Below are positions 50,492 through 62,543 of a stretch of DNA of 64,000 nt, piece after piece. The notes under the pieces are model-generated. The model saw only the letters and a list, made by a program, of their open reading frames with translations. It ran no database searches and was not told where the DNA came from. The position numbers and the translations under genes are program-made. Positions within the stretch are counted from its first letter, which is position 1. Each line of letters starts with the position of its first letter. The stretch is taken from NCBI GenBank assembly GCA_019155185.1, contig CM032804.1, forward strand, positions 3,258,492 to 3,322,491. Reading direction: 5' to 3'. The stretch is from Beaufortia kweichowensis (taxonomy: Eukaryota > Chordata > Actinopteri > Cypriniformes > Gastromyzontidae).

Positions 50492-53400
50492 CCAAACCAC
50501 AGAGACCAAAGTATATCGGTCATTAAAAATCTTTTGTGGTTCTCTCTACTGGCCTTTAATTAAAACCAAATGAGACATTAATGCTTCATGTTCCCATGAC
50601 AACCCTCTTCAAACCGATGCTGACCGCCACATCTCTGTAGTGTAAAGAAGGTATTCTTGAGAAATGGCCTTTATGATGATAATTTAAAGCAAGGGGTCAT
50701 ATGACATGGATTGTTCTGCTGGATGATGGGTTTATGTGTAAAGATCAGCTGAGCTGTCAATCACTCTGGGTGTGGAGATGTTACATCCTATTTGCTGATG
50801 TCTCCTTGCAAAATCTTTGTTTGCATTTTGGAGTGGCTCAGCTGACTCAAGTCGAAGTTTTCTTGAGTAACGCTCTGAGAGATTGTCCGAGTTTGTCCAT
50901 TGATTTCACTGTTTCTGTCTAATACACTGCCATTAAGACAGATCTCCTGAATCTCTTAACCTTTCACCTCTCCAAAGATTGACATTGATGTGTGAGAGAG
51001 AAAACTGGAGAAAGATTACAGTCATGCTGTGGGTAATGTTTACACATGGAGTTTGTGTTTGCTGTCATAATACTGTTGATTGCTGGTGTCAACAGACACG
51101 CTCCTTATTGAGCATTTACCTCTTCTTCTGTGTTGTTTTCTTTTATTACACATTGTATACGAGACATCCTTCATCTAGTTTGTGTGTATGCTTTTGTGTA
51201 GTAACTAAAAGTAACTTCAATAAAGTAACAGTTGCTCTGTTGTTTTGGTCATTGCTGGTCAGGATTCAGAACAGACACATCGGAGCAAATCCGCGAACTA
51301 TTTTGGATGGTTAACAGCTTACTGTTTCACAAAATGGTAGCTTGGCTGTCGTTTAACTCGAATGCGAAAAGCTTGGTGTGCTACAGTTTCAAAGTCCCTA
51401 AAACTGGTGTGTGTATCCAGCACCGGCCCATTAATTCTGGCCTAGTTTAGCAGAGTCCTCTCTATTTTCAGGTATTACTGTCTTGCATCTTTTCTGTGAA
51501 GGTGCAGTACAGAGCGGTCATTCATTGACTGCCAATGTTACAGGGAAATTGAGTCTCTATCAGTCACCCTCATCTCACATCGCTGTGGCTTTTGCATCCT
51601 GCTTTGCATTTTGGGTATAAGCTTTATGTGTGAGCCAGTTGGTGGGCGATATATGGACACCCACCCTTACTTTGTCTTATTTATTTTTTATGATGGTAAA
51701 ATTGCCCATATTTACTTTATTAAGTTAATAGACGTTTCTGATGTCTTATGCGCAATTTGCCAGGGCACATATTTACATACAAAAATATAGATAATCTTTT
51801 AATCAAAATGTAGGAACTTTCTCATCTATGAAACGACTTTCCCTTTTGGGTGGTGTAAAATAGCTCTATATCATTGCTTTACATTTCATTTTCATAATCC
51901 AGTGATTTTCCAATAATCTGTAAACTGTTTTCAGATGGAAACATGTTATGGAAGTAAAAATGTGCTTTAAAAAAAGACAGATTTAATGATTTGTAACCCT
52001 GTCTGTGAAAACCAGGCTAAAGTTAAAAAAACTATGATTTCAATCTTTGACATGGCCTTACTCTGTAAATATTAAAGATATCAAGGTTATATTTTCAAGG
52101 AATGTTCTTTACATTATGTGGGATTATTTTATGTTATTTGTTATTTTATGCAGTAAATTGCACAGAAATGACTTTAGCTTGGTTTTCACAGATGGGGTCA
52201 CGTTTATTAACTGATAATTCTTTGTATCCATAATCTGTGTTTTCAGATATGCAATAGAAATAAAACAGTTACATACAAAATGTCAATGTAAATGGTGCTT
52301 GAATGGGTATTGACACTGACAGGTAGCAGGTGATTACTGATATATATAGCGATTGCAAACACTGATTTGAACCAAGATCAGATAGAACTGACATTATATA
52401 AACATGTACACGGGTATGACCTGGGTGTATTTTAGCTGCTGCTTTCTGAACATTTTTGTCCTAAAATTTGTCCTCTAATGTGTCCTAGAACAGGTCCCAC
52501 AGCTTCTGGCTTCTCGCTAGCATGGATGTGTCAGGGAAGTGCCAGTCTTATTGTAGCGTCATGACTGGTGTTGAATGCGGCAGAACCAGTTCGCAGTGGG
52601 CGTGTGGGGTGTACGTTTCAAGTCTGTGTTTCACAAGGTTTTGTGTGTGTTTGGTGCCTGTTTACAGAAACTGTCTCGCACCAGCCCAGGAGCTGTCTTT
52701 CTTTGTCCTTTCACAGGTGTAGACATTCAGCTCCCAAATCCTTAACTCCACAAAGCATGATTGTATAAAAGAATACTTCAATATAAATAGTTTTATGTGT
52801 CATCTTTATGGATTTTGTTATGGTTCGAGTTGCATTTGTAGCAGGCGTTTTGTCGTCTCACCGGGTCTCTATGTTTGTGTTGGGGGAAAACTGAGAGAGA
52901 AAGACAGGTTAGATCTCTTCACAATGGTGGTTTTTATTGTCCAGCACATCAAACGCAGATCTCAGACAGCTGGCGTTGATTGGTTCCTCAGCTATCTTTT
53001 GAAGTTGCCAGGTGTGTGTGGCTATACACGACTGGGTTCTGGGTGCCAGTTTGTTCTCAGCTGTGGTGTACTCTGGGGAAAGGGATGTGATTGTTGCCCC
53101 GTGAGCCGATTATCAGAGAGGCAGTGAGTGGAAAGCAAAGGGCCAATTAGAAGACATGAAAACAGGAGCGTTTTCACCATCACACAATCCTGTGTCTCTT
53201 AGCTTACTGGTGACGAACACACACTTGTACATGTTTGCTGAACCCTGCTTTGCTCATTCATCTGAGTTATTTGGACCCGGGGGTATGAAGCAGCAGTGTT
53301 TCACGATTGTTAGTCTCTGTGATTTTTCTCTTGCATTATCTTCCTCGTAACAGCCATAACATCATTAAGATGCCTACTTGATGTACAACATGTTGATGAG

Positions 53401-56400
53401 TGTATTTACATGCTCAACAAGATGCCGATAACTATACAATTAGGTCATTATAAAGATGATAAACATTGCAGAAAGCCATGGTTCCATTTTCTCTAGTATT
53501 TACATTAGGATATACTGTAAACAGATATGTGACCACTGGATACTGTAAATAAACTTTATGCCACAATGCATTTGACTTAATAGCCATCAAGTGTTTAATA
53601 AAACTGAGGTTCTACTGCAAAAATAATAAACATACACATTTTTAAGCAAACATATTAATTGCTATTCATGAAAGTTCAAAGCTTCAAAGTTCCCTTAATT
53701 ATTACTTTTCTTTTCATTCTGAGTCAATCAAAAGAATAAGAATAAAGAAACATATAAATATCATAATGCAACAAACAAATGACATATAAGTCTATGTATC
53801 TGTCTTGTAGAGAATGTTCCGGTGGAGCTGCGAGATCCGTTCTACTGTGACCAGTATGAGCAGGAACACCTGAAGCCTCCCGTCACGCGTCTGCTCCAGT
53901 CCTCTGAACTGTACTGTCGCACATACGGCCTTGTGCTGGGTGGAAGCCTGGGGGCCGAGGGTCCTCCCAAAGACATCTCAGCTCTCCTACAGCTCCTAAA
54001 CAAAAAGGGCTTGACACCCAAAGACCAGAATGTCCCTGTGACAGAGGCGGATCTCCTCCACAAGCCCATCAAAATGGTATGATGTACAGTATCGGCCGTA
54101 TCAGCACTTTTCTTTCTGAATTATTTTCCTTGTTTCTTTAAACGGTTGTTTAATTTAATTGCTCTGTCTGAAAGCCTAGTGACCCATCTTTATTGAAATG
54201 AAGCTTTGTAAGTGACTGATTTGAAATTAAAATCTGCATCACCTGTGAGACATAACACTCAGTCGATTGATTTTAATTTGAGCTTGTTTAAACTTTCCAA
54301 ATATTTTTTCAGGCGTTTTTCAATAGTGAATGGACTGATTTTTGTCATTTTGTCTTGAAATTTAAAGTTTGTTGCAATAACTAATCGAATAAACAGTGGA
54401 TTTGATCCAGTCTCATATTTTGGCAAAATAATAGTCATCTTAGTAATAGTGTGTTAAGAGCTGTTTGTGATTCCCAAAAATATTGTTTAGGTCAGCAGCT
54501 TGAAACTCATCTATGAAACATCTATGATTTTAAAGCATGTATGTCTCATTACTGTCCACCAGAGTTTGCAGAATTTACCCTTTTGCTCAGGACACATGGG
54601 AATCATTTCATTGCCTTGAGCGGTGCAGGACGGGGGGTTGTTTGCTAAAGGTAAAGAGGATTTTGTGGAGGGGCGAGTCATGCTCTGATTTCAGGGATTA
54701 TAGCACATAAATCAGGTCCCTCCTCTCCAGCAAACCCAGAGTAGATCCAGCTGTAAGAGACAGGAGTGTTATGGAAAAGCTTCACGCTAACCCCAGGCTC
54801 ACCGGGGTGGACGGAGAGACACAATGGAGAGGGTGACAAAGAGTAGCAGGGTTGAGAGATCATGACCTAAAACAATAACCAGACAAAAGACAGCAGACCC
54901 TGTACTGATGTAGTACTTTCCTCCCGGGCGGAGAGGGTCGTTTCTCACAGCAGGGGATGGGCCTAATGGACACCAGAGTGATTGTTTATTCCTGAGCTCT
55001 GTGCTTTTTATATTAGGCGTCGTGTTGAGATAGATTTCCTCTTACAAGATTTAACCGAATTCAAGGAGAGATACATCAATTAGCATTACAGGCAAAAATC
55101 TATGTGTGCCCGTTGGCTTTTGCTTAAACGGTTTAAGACTTTCACCTGATAAAAGAACCCAGTTTAAGGCGCTTGCTTCACCCCATGCGTCACGTCACAG
55201 TCATGTGATATTTCTAAATGTTCATTTTGTTTTATCTCTTTTCAGTATGTTTTGCAATATCACTCATTTGTTCATAGATGTCCTTCAACATTTTACTTGC
55301 TGTTAGGTCATCTTTGTGTAGCTATCTCTGTATCTGTATTTGTAAGGCTCATATTATGTTGTTTAAATATATTATATAGTTAATAACACAACAGGTTGTA
55401 TTAGTGTAACAATTAGTTAATGCATTAGCTAACATGGACTAACAAAGAACAATACTTAAATTAAACATTTACTAATCTTAGGTCAATTTCAGCACTTATT
55501 AATACATTCTTAAAAAGTTGTATCTGTTAATATTAGTAAATGCATCATGAACTACCATGAATAACTGCATTGACATTAACTAACAATAACAAAGATTAAT
55601 AAATGCTGAACAACTATATTGTTCATTGTTAGGTTATGTTGACTAATGCATTAATACAACTGTGAATTAATACAACTTTATTTTTAAAGTGTTACCATGT
55701 AGTTTTTTATATTATATTTACAATGTAATATTTGTGCCACATAGTTTTTAGTTTAGTTTTGATACTGATCCCAATTAAAGCTGCCATCTGTAACGTTTGC
55801 CACTATCACTATATCTGTTTAAAGCATAAAACTGCAGGTTACTTTACGTGTGTTAAAGTCGAATGATGTCAAACTGACATTTCCTGCGAAATCCAACCTG
55901 ACAGCTCAAACTATAAGTCATTATTATAAGCTTTACAATTGTGAATTAAGTAAGGTATAGAGACCATTTTCAACACATTTTTTGTTTGTTCTTGCTCAAT
56001 TACTGATTTAAGTGATTAAGCAGCTTTAAGTGGTTTTGATTCATTGAAATAATAATTAGGCTATGCTTATTGTGTATTCATGTCTATTATCAAAGTGTTT
56101 CTTATTATTTTGAAATATTTGGTATAATGTTTATTACAGAGTATATTCCCAAAATAACTGATAATAAAAGCCTTGCCTGGCATACTCCCTTATTTATTGC
56201 CATTCTCCGCAGTGACCCAATTTTTACTCTGTCCCGCCCCATACACCCGATTTAATTTCTCTGTATTTGTTTCAGCATTGGCTCTTAAACAGAGATGTTT
56301 TGAGCATTTTGGCACATCATCTGAAGATGTTTTCTAGCGTGTTTCAGCGGAGGCGGGTAGCTGTTCAGGGCTCGGCTGCTTCTGTCTGCAGGTCTCCTGC

Positions 56401-59400
56401 TGGTGTTATGGTGATATTGGCTGTGCAGATGAGCTCTGGGCTCGTCTGGTGCTGTCTGACTGTGTGTGGTGTATATCCCAGGCCCGGCTGTGGGGGTGGC
56501 TGCCGGCTGGCTGCTGCGACAGAGTGATGAAAGTGGGTCATGCTGTAGAATTAGGAGGATGGAGGGACAACAACATGAGACATGGCCAGTAAACAGATTT
56601 GGGACAGTTGACTGTGTATCAAAGCTCAACATCAGCATGCTTCCTACATGGAAGAAGCTGTGTGCTTCATGTAGAGCTTTTACCATGATAATAGAAGTAT
56701 CATCTTTTGTAAAGGTAGCATCCAGGGTTATCTCCTGTGAATGCAGTAACATCCGGAGACAGTGCTGTGACCTTTCTGGTTAGCTGTGCAGCTCTCTGCA
56801 GGTCTGATGGATGTGGAGCAGAGCCCAGCCCCCACAGACCAGAAAGATCTGTAAAGATTACTAATAATCTCTGATCCAGACTCAACGTCACCATCCAGAT
56901 AATATTAACTCTGATTGAGACGTATGGCACGTATGAAACCAGACATGCCACTCCTCAGTTAGGTTTTTCTGTAATTCACAGATAGCTGTAATGTGTGCAT
57001 CAGCTTATAGGGGTGCATACAGTATGTGTCTTCAGCGTCTGGTTATTAAATATTATTATATTATAATATTATATATATATTAAATTTTTGAAACAGTCAG
57101 TTTAATAAAAATGCAGTTGCTTGGTTTCAAAGTGACATGCCCACTACAATGTGACACACAAATGCAATGTAATGCAATGCTCTGAACGATCATCCACAGA
57201 TAATCACATTCTATTACTCAATCAATACTCACTAAACTTAGACAATCTTGTAAGACAAATGGCGTAAAACACGGGAGCATCTACGTGATGATGCCGAGCT
57301 TAACCGCTGCAGTCATCAGCAATGTGGAATTATTATTAGGTCTTGGTAAAAGTGTTTTGCATAAGCCCTGTTTTAGAAGGCTTATTAAATTGTTCATTGT
57401 AGAATAAATATAGGTTCTCTATTAAAACAGTAATGTCAGTAATTACTGTAAATAATTACAGTGACAATAATTACAGTGACAGTCATCAGAGATCTTACAT
57501 ATCAGTTATATAAAGCTTGAAGAATTAGGATCGGTATCGGTCAATCACGATGACAAAAAGTGGTGTCGGCTGCAGAAATCATGATCGGAACATCCCTGAT
57601 ACAATGTAGTACCTATACTGTAAAAAGTAGTTTCAGCAAGCTATTTCATAAACGGCACAGATACAGTCACAATACTGAAAATACTGTTCATTTATTAACT
57701 TACTTTATTAAGTTTATTACATTTTATTACATTTATTAAGTTACTTCTGGTATAAAGTACTTACTGTGTGTTTACATGGAGAAAGAGGTACACAGTATTT
57801 TCAGACTTTACTGTAAATCACCCCCTGCTTTGCCTCTGCATCTCTTATACTAACATTCATTTCCCCCACAATTACAGTAACCACAGTGAACGTTCCTTGT
57901 GCTTTTGTCCTGCACATGAAGGATTTTGGAGGTTGTCACATGACTGCTCTGGTTTGCAGTGTTTTTTTTAATTGACTGCTCTGTTGTGTTACCTTAGGAT
58001 CTCACTGAGAGCACTAAGCTGTGAGGTGCATTATGGGTAGTAGCTGGTTGTTATGGTGATTTGGCAAGCTGATTGTGCTCTGCGTTCCAGTGTAGGTCTT
58101 CGATCCCCCTCATTAGGGAAACTTGTGATTCGGATTAGCGAGTCCTGGAACGGCTAGACGGGGAATCCAAACCCCCTGTTTTCCCCCTTCCTCTCTCACA
58201 ATAATTCTTCTCTTTTGTCATAAATTGCTCTCGCTCTCTCTTTAAAATAAATACTGTACTGACAGAGCAGAGATGGTGAGTGCTAATATACAGTTTCATT
58301 TATTTATTTCATTTATTCATTTTATTTATTCATTTAGCAGTTTGAGGTAGAGTAGTTCAAAAATGAATACAGTGATGAATAGTCTGGGTTTGGGGTGGGA
58401 AAATATGGTAAAAGTATGTTTTAACCTGATAACTGTCACTGCACATATTAAAATGCACAGAACATTTTTTTAAAGTTTTTTATTTTAGGGATTTTTATAA
58501 ATAACAATTCCTTTTTTATAATGTTTTGTTTGTTCACTGTTATGAAAAATTTGTCAAATATTTATTATTTATTCTTAGCCCTTTCCATTAATATATAGTT
58601 AATATTAAAGTGAATAAGGAAATAACCAAAATGTTCCACCTGTGGAACGGTGACAGTTAACAAGTTAATATCATATTAAAACACACTTTGCTTTTGAAAC
58701 CAGTTAGTAAATTTTTTCATTTTGCTCAGCTCTTATCTTTCTTCCTGGAGCTGGTCTGAATTGTCTGTTGAAAGCTCAAAGGGCATTGTGATATCTCTCA
58801 CATATTGTTTGCTATATCCTCTCCCACCTTGTTGCAAATTTATGCCTTTCAAAATGACACATTTATCATGCTAAACGCCTTCATTATGGACTATTTTACT
58901 GTAAACAGAACATCTGTTCTTAAACCTGCTCTTATATACCACCCACTGTGTCTTATCCTCACATACTGGCCCCCTGGCTGAGCGAGCCGTCACTGACTGG
59001 AGTATAAATGATCTCTGACAGAGCCGCTCCTCCCACAATGCTTTGCAGAGGTCAGCGCTTCAGTTCATGCTGGGAAACACACCGCCTTTTTAAGTGTGTC
59101 ACGGTCTCCAACAGGACAAACATGCTACTGGAGAGTTGCATGGGACGTTAGCTGCGTGTTAAAGGGGCAGGAGCTGGTTAGGATGTGTAAGATGGAGAGG
59201 CAGGGCATATCGAGGAATGTTTTCTCTGACCTGTTTGACTGTTGAAGAGAGTTAATGATTATAACAGGCTGAGCACAGATGACAGAGGGAGGTGAAGGCA
59301 TTCAGGTGAGAAGATGTGTACAAAACAGCGGTAGATAAGGCGGCAGAAGACACGTGAAAGTCAACATGCTCTATTGATTTTTGTCTCAAGTCAAAAAAAA

Positions 59401-62400
59401 GAAAGTGTCTGGCGTAGCTGCAGTTGATAGTGAATTATTGGCTTTGGCAGAGTTTGTCTCAGTCATAAACTAAGAGGAAGTGTGTTAGTTTTGTCCTTGA
59501 AAAATGTCATGTGAACGACTCTTCCTTTACTTTAAATAAACTCGCCTGCTCTTGTTTTGACTGTGAATGAATTATTTTTAATAGCTCTTTTCTTTTTTAT
59601 ATTTATTGTAGGACTGTCAAGGGATTTTTTGCATCCAGAATAAAAGTTTGTGTTTACATAATAGGTCTGTGTACTGTACATATTAATTTTGTATTTATAA
59701 ACGCATACATGCATATATTTAAGAAAAATATAAAAAATGTATGTTTATGTATAATTTCGATTATTTGTAAATATAAGTAAATACATCTAAATATTTCATA
59801 TCGTATCGTATACTTCAATATTCGCCAAATTTGTCCGATTTCATGAACCAGTTGCAATTTGATAATGTAGAACATGAGGATCTACATAATGACGTCACGT
59901 CATGTCATCACTGTTCATCCAGTCTTAACTGCACCTCTCCAGTGACCTTGTGTGCCCGGTGCGGCTCTTGTGAGAGTGTCATGGGCTGTTGACCACAGGA
60001 GGAGTGTCAGTGGTTTGGACAGCAGGTAGCAAACGGGCCGTGGTCGGGAATAGTTAATGGCTTCACCCCATTATCACTACTGAGGAGCTTCTCGCTGACT
60101 GAGCTGATAATGTGGTTGGGTTGATTTTAATGGGCTTGGGTGTGAGTGGCCTCACTGTAATGCCTGTGATGATAAGTGTCCAGTGCAGGTTATTGCTTCT
60201 GTTACAGTATCTGACATGATCAGACTCCATCAGTGTGAGGAAGAGCTTTACCAGTGAAATGACACGATTAAGATGAATTGAGAAAGCATTGCTTTTATTT
60301 CAAGTAATAAATTAAAATAAAAAGCTGATAAACACATTTAGAGCAAAAATTGTTGCTGTTACTATTAATGACATAATAGACAGCTGTAGTGCAGGATTAT
60401 TGATAATTATATTTTAGCACACAACCTTTTCTGTCCTGCATGATGAAAGCCAATGTTTATGGCAGATCTGTAACTTTGGACTATGTCACCATCTCGGTTT
60501 TAAACCAAAAATTACAGGTTACTTTATGTGTGTTGTGTTCAAAAGTCAATTATTGAGTAAGGACATAAAAAACTGTTTCCTAACCTTACTGTGATTCACA
60601 ACAGTAAGCTTTTAACAATGATTTATAAGTTGAGCTGTCAGCTACAATTTCAACACCAAAATCAGTTTGACAACATTTGATTTACATTTTTTTTTTTTTA
60701 CCAAAAACGTTACAGATTGCAGCTTTAAATATGCTCAAGACAGAACTGACTGCGTTTATATTAATACCTCACCAAGACATGACATTTTCACCAGGAGCTG
60801 CTCATAAGAACATGCAAATAAGAAACTATATGAGCTTCAAAAGCAGTCATGTGTTTCAAGGATACAGAATAAAGTCTGTACCCTTTAATTTTTTACTATC
60901 ATTTTTTGGTCCAGATCTCATTGTGGTCCCCACACTGTAATGGTTTACCAGGACCACACATACCCACAGACTCTGTAACACAGATGTGGATTGCTGGGGG
61001 GTAGTAACGGCAGTCCCCATTGAGTTCTGCAGAGAGAGAGAGAGAGAAAGAGAGGGAGGGGGAATTAATCTTGCTGTAGCACTTAAATAGAGAAAAACCT
61101 ACAGGAAGTCAGTATTGAATATTGATCCAGAATTGATTGCACACTTATTCGGGGTTGCAATACACACAATGCATATGTAGATAAATCATGGGGCATTATT
61201 TCTCTATAGCTGTAAGTTATTTGCTTTAATCTGCCTTAAACCATCTTACTTGTGATAAAGCGACAAGCAGTAAAAGCTTTTTACTTGTACTGCGTCCCAA
61301 TTCGCATACCAGTCACTTCCGTTTCGCATTAGTATGTCCCAGTGTGTGCATACTCTTTTGTTCTGCACTCGAAAGTATCTACTTTCTCATCACAAAAACA
61401 GTACATACTATTAGTGGATAGTAGACAAACTGGGACGCAGCATTGATTTCTGTTTCTGTGGCATCTTGCTAGGTAGCCCCGCCCACTGTGAAATCTGATT
61501 GGTCTAAAATCGTTCTCTAAAACTGTACACTTGATTTGTGTTGTGTCTCATTACACAGCAATTTCACCTTATGTGTAGACATAAAAATTTCTTGTCATTG
61601 AAAACTAATTCTTGATTTATTCTTGATGGAGACTAAATGTCACTAGACAGTGTTATTACATTAGACTTTTTCTCAGGGTTTTCTCTGTTCTCTGACGGCC
61701 ATGTTTGTTTCCTTTGTTTGATTGGTACAGAGTGCACACTTGCAGTTGATGGATGCTTTAATGGCAGTGGGTGCCATGGAGACGGTGAGTGCAGCGATGG
61801 CCAGCGGATCTGAGCTGCTCGGTACAGATGGGAGCTGGGACAGAGTTCTGCTGCGCTGGGTGAACACGGTGAGTCCACAGTCTTGTAAAAGAAACCACAA
61901 CCACACAGTTTCTTACACGAGCTCAAACAACTCTTGTAAATTCAGTCTCGTAAACTAATATAAACACATTCATACACAACGTTTACGAGACGAGTTTATC
62001 CAGAAAAAAACACTGACTTTATTTACACTATTGTGTTTCTCACAGAAAGCTACAACATGAGGATGAATAAGTGACTAAATGATCAAAGTTTACTCTTAAC
62101 TCTTTATGTTTACTTAACTAACCACTACAATACAATGTAACTTTGCTTATAAGACACATACCCCATGGGTGTCGTTCTTGGAAAATATTTAATTTATTTA
62201 ATTATTAAATATTTATTTTGTGTTTCTTTGTGCAGCTGAATCAAAAATTGAAAGAGCAGTCAGAAGAAACACCGACTGATGGATCTCAGCCGAGTAATGA
62301 ACCACAGCCTGTTCAAGCATCGGTAAGAGACGACAAAACCTCACAGGTTATACATGTTTGATAACTTCCCCTTAAGCAGAATGTCATTCCTTTTCTTTAG

Positions 62401-62543
62401 GACATATATTTTCCTTCTAGATTAACTTGACTTTCCTCAATACTGTATCTATCCCGGCCTTTCCCCTCTCTCTTTCCTCTTTCTCATATCCTGTCACTTC
62501 TTTCTGACAGTGTCCCACTCGCTGGTACTGGAAACTTGTTCCT
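45882..62543 (+). CDS. camsap3: CAMSAP3 N-terminus, first five coding exons (gene runs off the right edge)
   Basis: Calmodulin-regulated spectrin-associated protein 3 (Nezha) caps and stabilises non-centrosomal microtubule minus ends at epithelial junctions and the apical cortex. Exons 45882-46014, 53811-54076, 61731-61868, 62236-62322 and 62511-62543 join in frame to 219 codons. The N-terminus KTFVVPDIKPLDQYDVTRA, then DPFYCDQYEQEHLKPPVTRL and SSELYCRTYG, matches vertebrate CAMSAP3 closely. Exon 3 contains LQLMDALMAVGAMETVSAAM. The fifth exon is a 33-nt microexon (CPTRWYWKLVP). The CH domain, coiled coils and C-terminal CKK domain lie outside the window. The start ATG is the first in a GC-rich leader and agrees with the family start (M-V at the N-terminus). 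The paralogues camsap1 and camsap2 are less likely because of the xab2 linkage. Confidence 0.9.
48886..49017. repeat. Degenerate ACCACCCA/GCAACC minisatellite-like repeat
   Basis: Several imperfect repeats of a CAGAACACCCCAAG / AACCACATAG / ACCACCCA / GGCAACC pattern, similar to a tandem repeat often seen in cyprinid introns. Strongly diverged. Confidence 0.45.
50448..50487. repeat. (AT)n microsatellite
   Basis: About 20 uninterrupted AT units. Confidence 0.95.
51992..52203. mobile_element. MITE with TIR, copy 2 (better preserved)
   Basis: Left end TGTAACCCTGTCTGTGAAAA then CCAGGCTAAAGT. The right end is its inverse, ACTTTAGCTTGGTTTTCACA then GATGGGGTCACG. The terminal repeats are about 30 bases and nearly matching. 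Same family as 22153-22352. No coding capacity. Confidence 0.85.
55383..55697. mobile_element. MITE-like element (TTAATGCATTA arms)
   Basis: The left part has AGTTAATGCATTAGCTAACA and the right part the inverse, TATGTTGACTAATGCATTAA. It ends in TTTAAAGTGTTACCAT, the usual terminus of a very common teleost element. A possible diverged relative lies at 23300-23490. Confidence 0.7.
55774..56029. mobile_element. MITE with TTAAAGCTGC termini, copy A
   Basis: Begins ATTAAAGCTGCCATCTGTAA and ends in the inverse (GATTAAGCAGCTTTAA). Shares AAACTGCAGGTTACTTTACG-type sequence with 60450-60729, near the left end of both. Confidence 0.65.
57527..57600. repeat. Fragment of an ATCGGTATCGG-type dispersed repeat
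   Basis: GGATCGGTATCGGTCAATCA followed by GATCGGAACATCCCT resembles the end of a familiar fish repeat. Only a short remnant remains. Confidence 0.5.
58431..58668. mobile_element. MITE with 19-bp terminal inverted repeats
   Basis: Left end TTAACCTGATAACTGTCAC; right end, read in reverse complement, TTAACTTGTTAACTGTCAC. These differ at only a few positions. Non-coding, about 240 bp. A worn relative lies at 31087-31500. Confidence 0.8.
59611..59815. repeat. AT-rich cyprinid dispersed repeat
   Basis: GACTGTCAAGGGATTTTTTG, then CATCCAGAATAAAAGTTTGT and GTTTACATAATA, continuing into a TATATTTAAGAAAAATAT block. This is the beginning of a high-copy fish repeat I recognise. Ends are not sharply defined. 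Confidence 0.65.
60450..60729. mobile_element. MITE with TTAAAGCTGC termini, copy B
   Basis: The right end AACGTTACAGATTGCAGCTTTAAA is well preserved (60706-60729). The left end is worn (GCAGATCTGTAACTTT). Shares the interior TACAGGTTACTTTATGTGTG with copy A. The same right end occurs at 31377-31396. Confidence 0.65.
61288..61445. mobile_element. MITE with TGCGTCCCA termini
   Basis: Left TACTGCGTCCCAATTCGCAT and right AAACTGGGACGCAGCA are inverted copies flanking about 130 bases of non-coding sequence. It sits in camsap3 intron 2, about 290 bases before exon 3. Confidence 0.75.

Larger units (their letters stand above)
46015..53810 (+). other. camsap3: camsap3 intron 1 (7.8 kb)
   Basis: Contains a degenerate minisatellite-like stretch (48886-49017), an (AT)n tract (50448-50487) and a MITE (51992-52203), listed separately. 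The remainder shows no gene. Open frames around 50700-53350 have no recognisable similarity. Confidence 0.75.
54077..61730 (+). other. camsap3: camsap3 intron 2 (7.7 kb)
   Basis: Carries at least six transposon-type fragments (55383-55697, 55774-56029, 57527-57600, 58431-58668, 59611-59815, 60450-60729, 61288-61445), listed separately. A GC-richer, non-repetitive-looking stretch spans about 56330-56900. No gene is recognised. Confidence 0.75.

Noticed and set aside
56285..56752. 155-codon minus-strand open frame in camsap3 intron 2
   Set aside because: No recognisable domain, no splice or promoter context; probably chance in a GC-richer patch.
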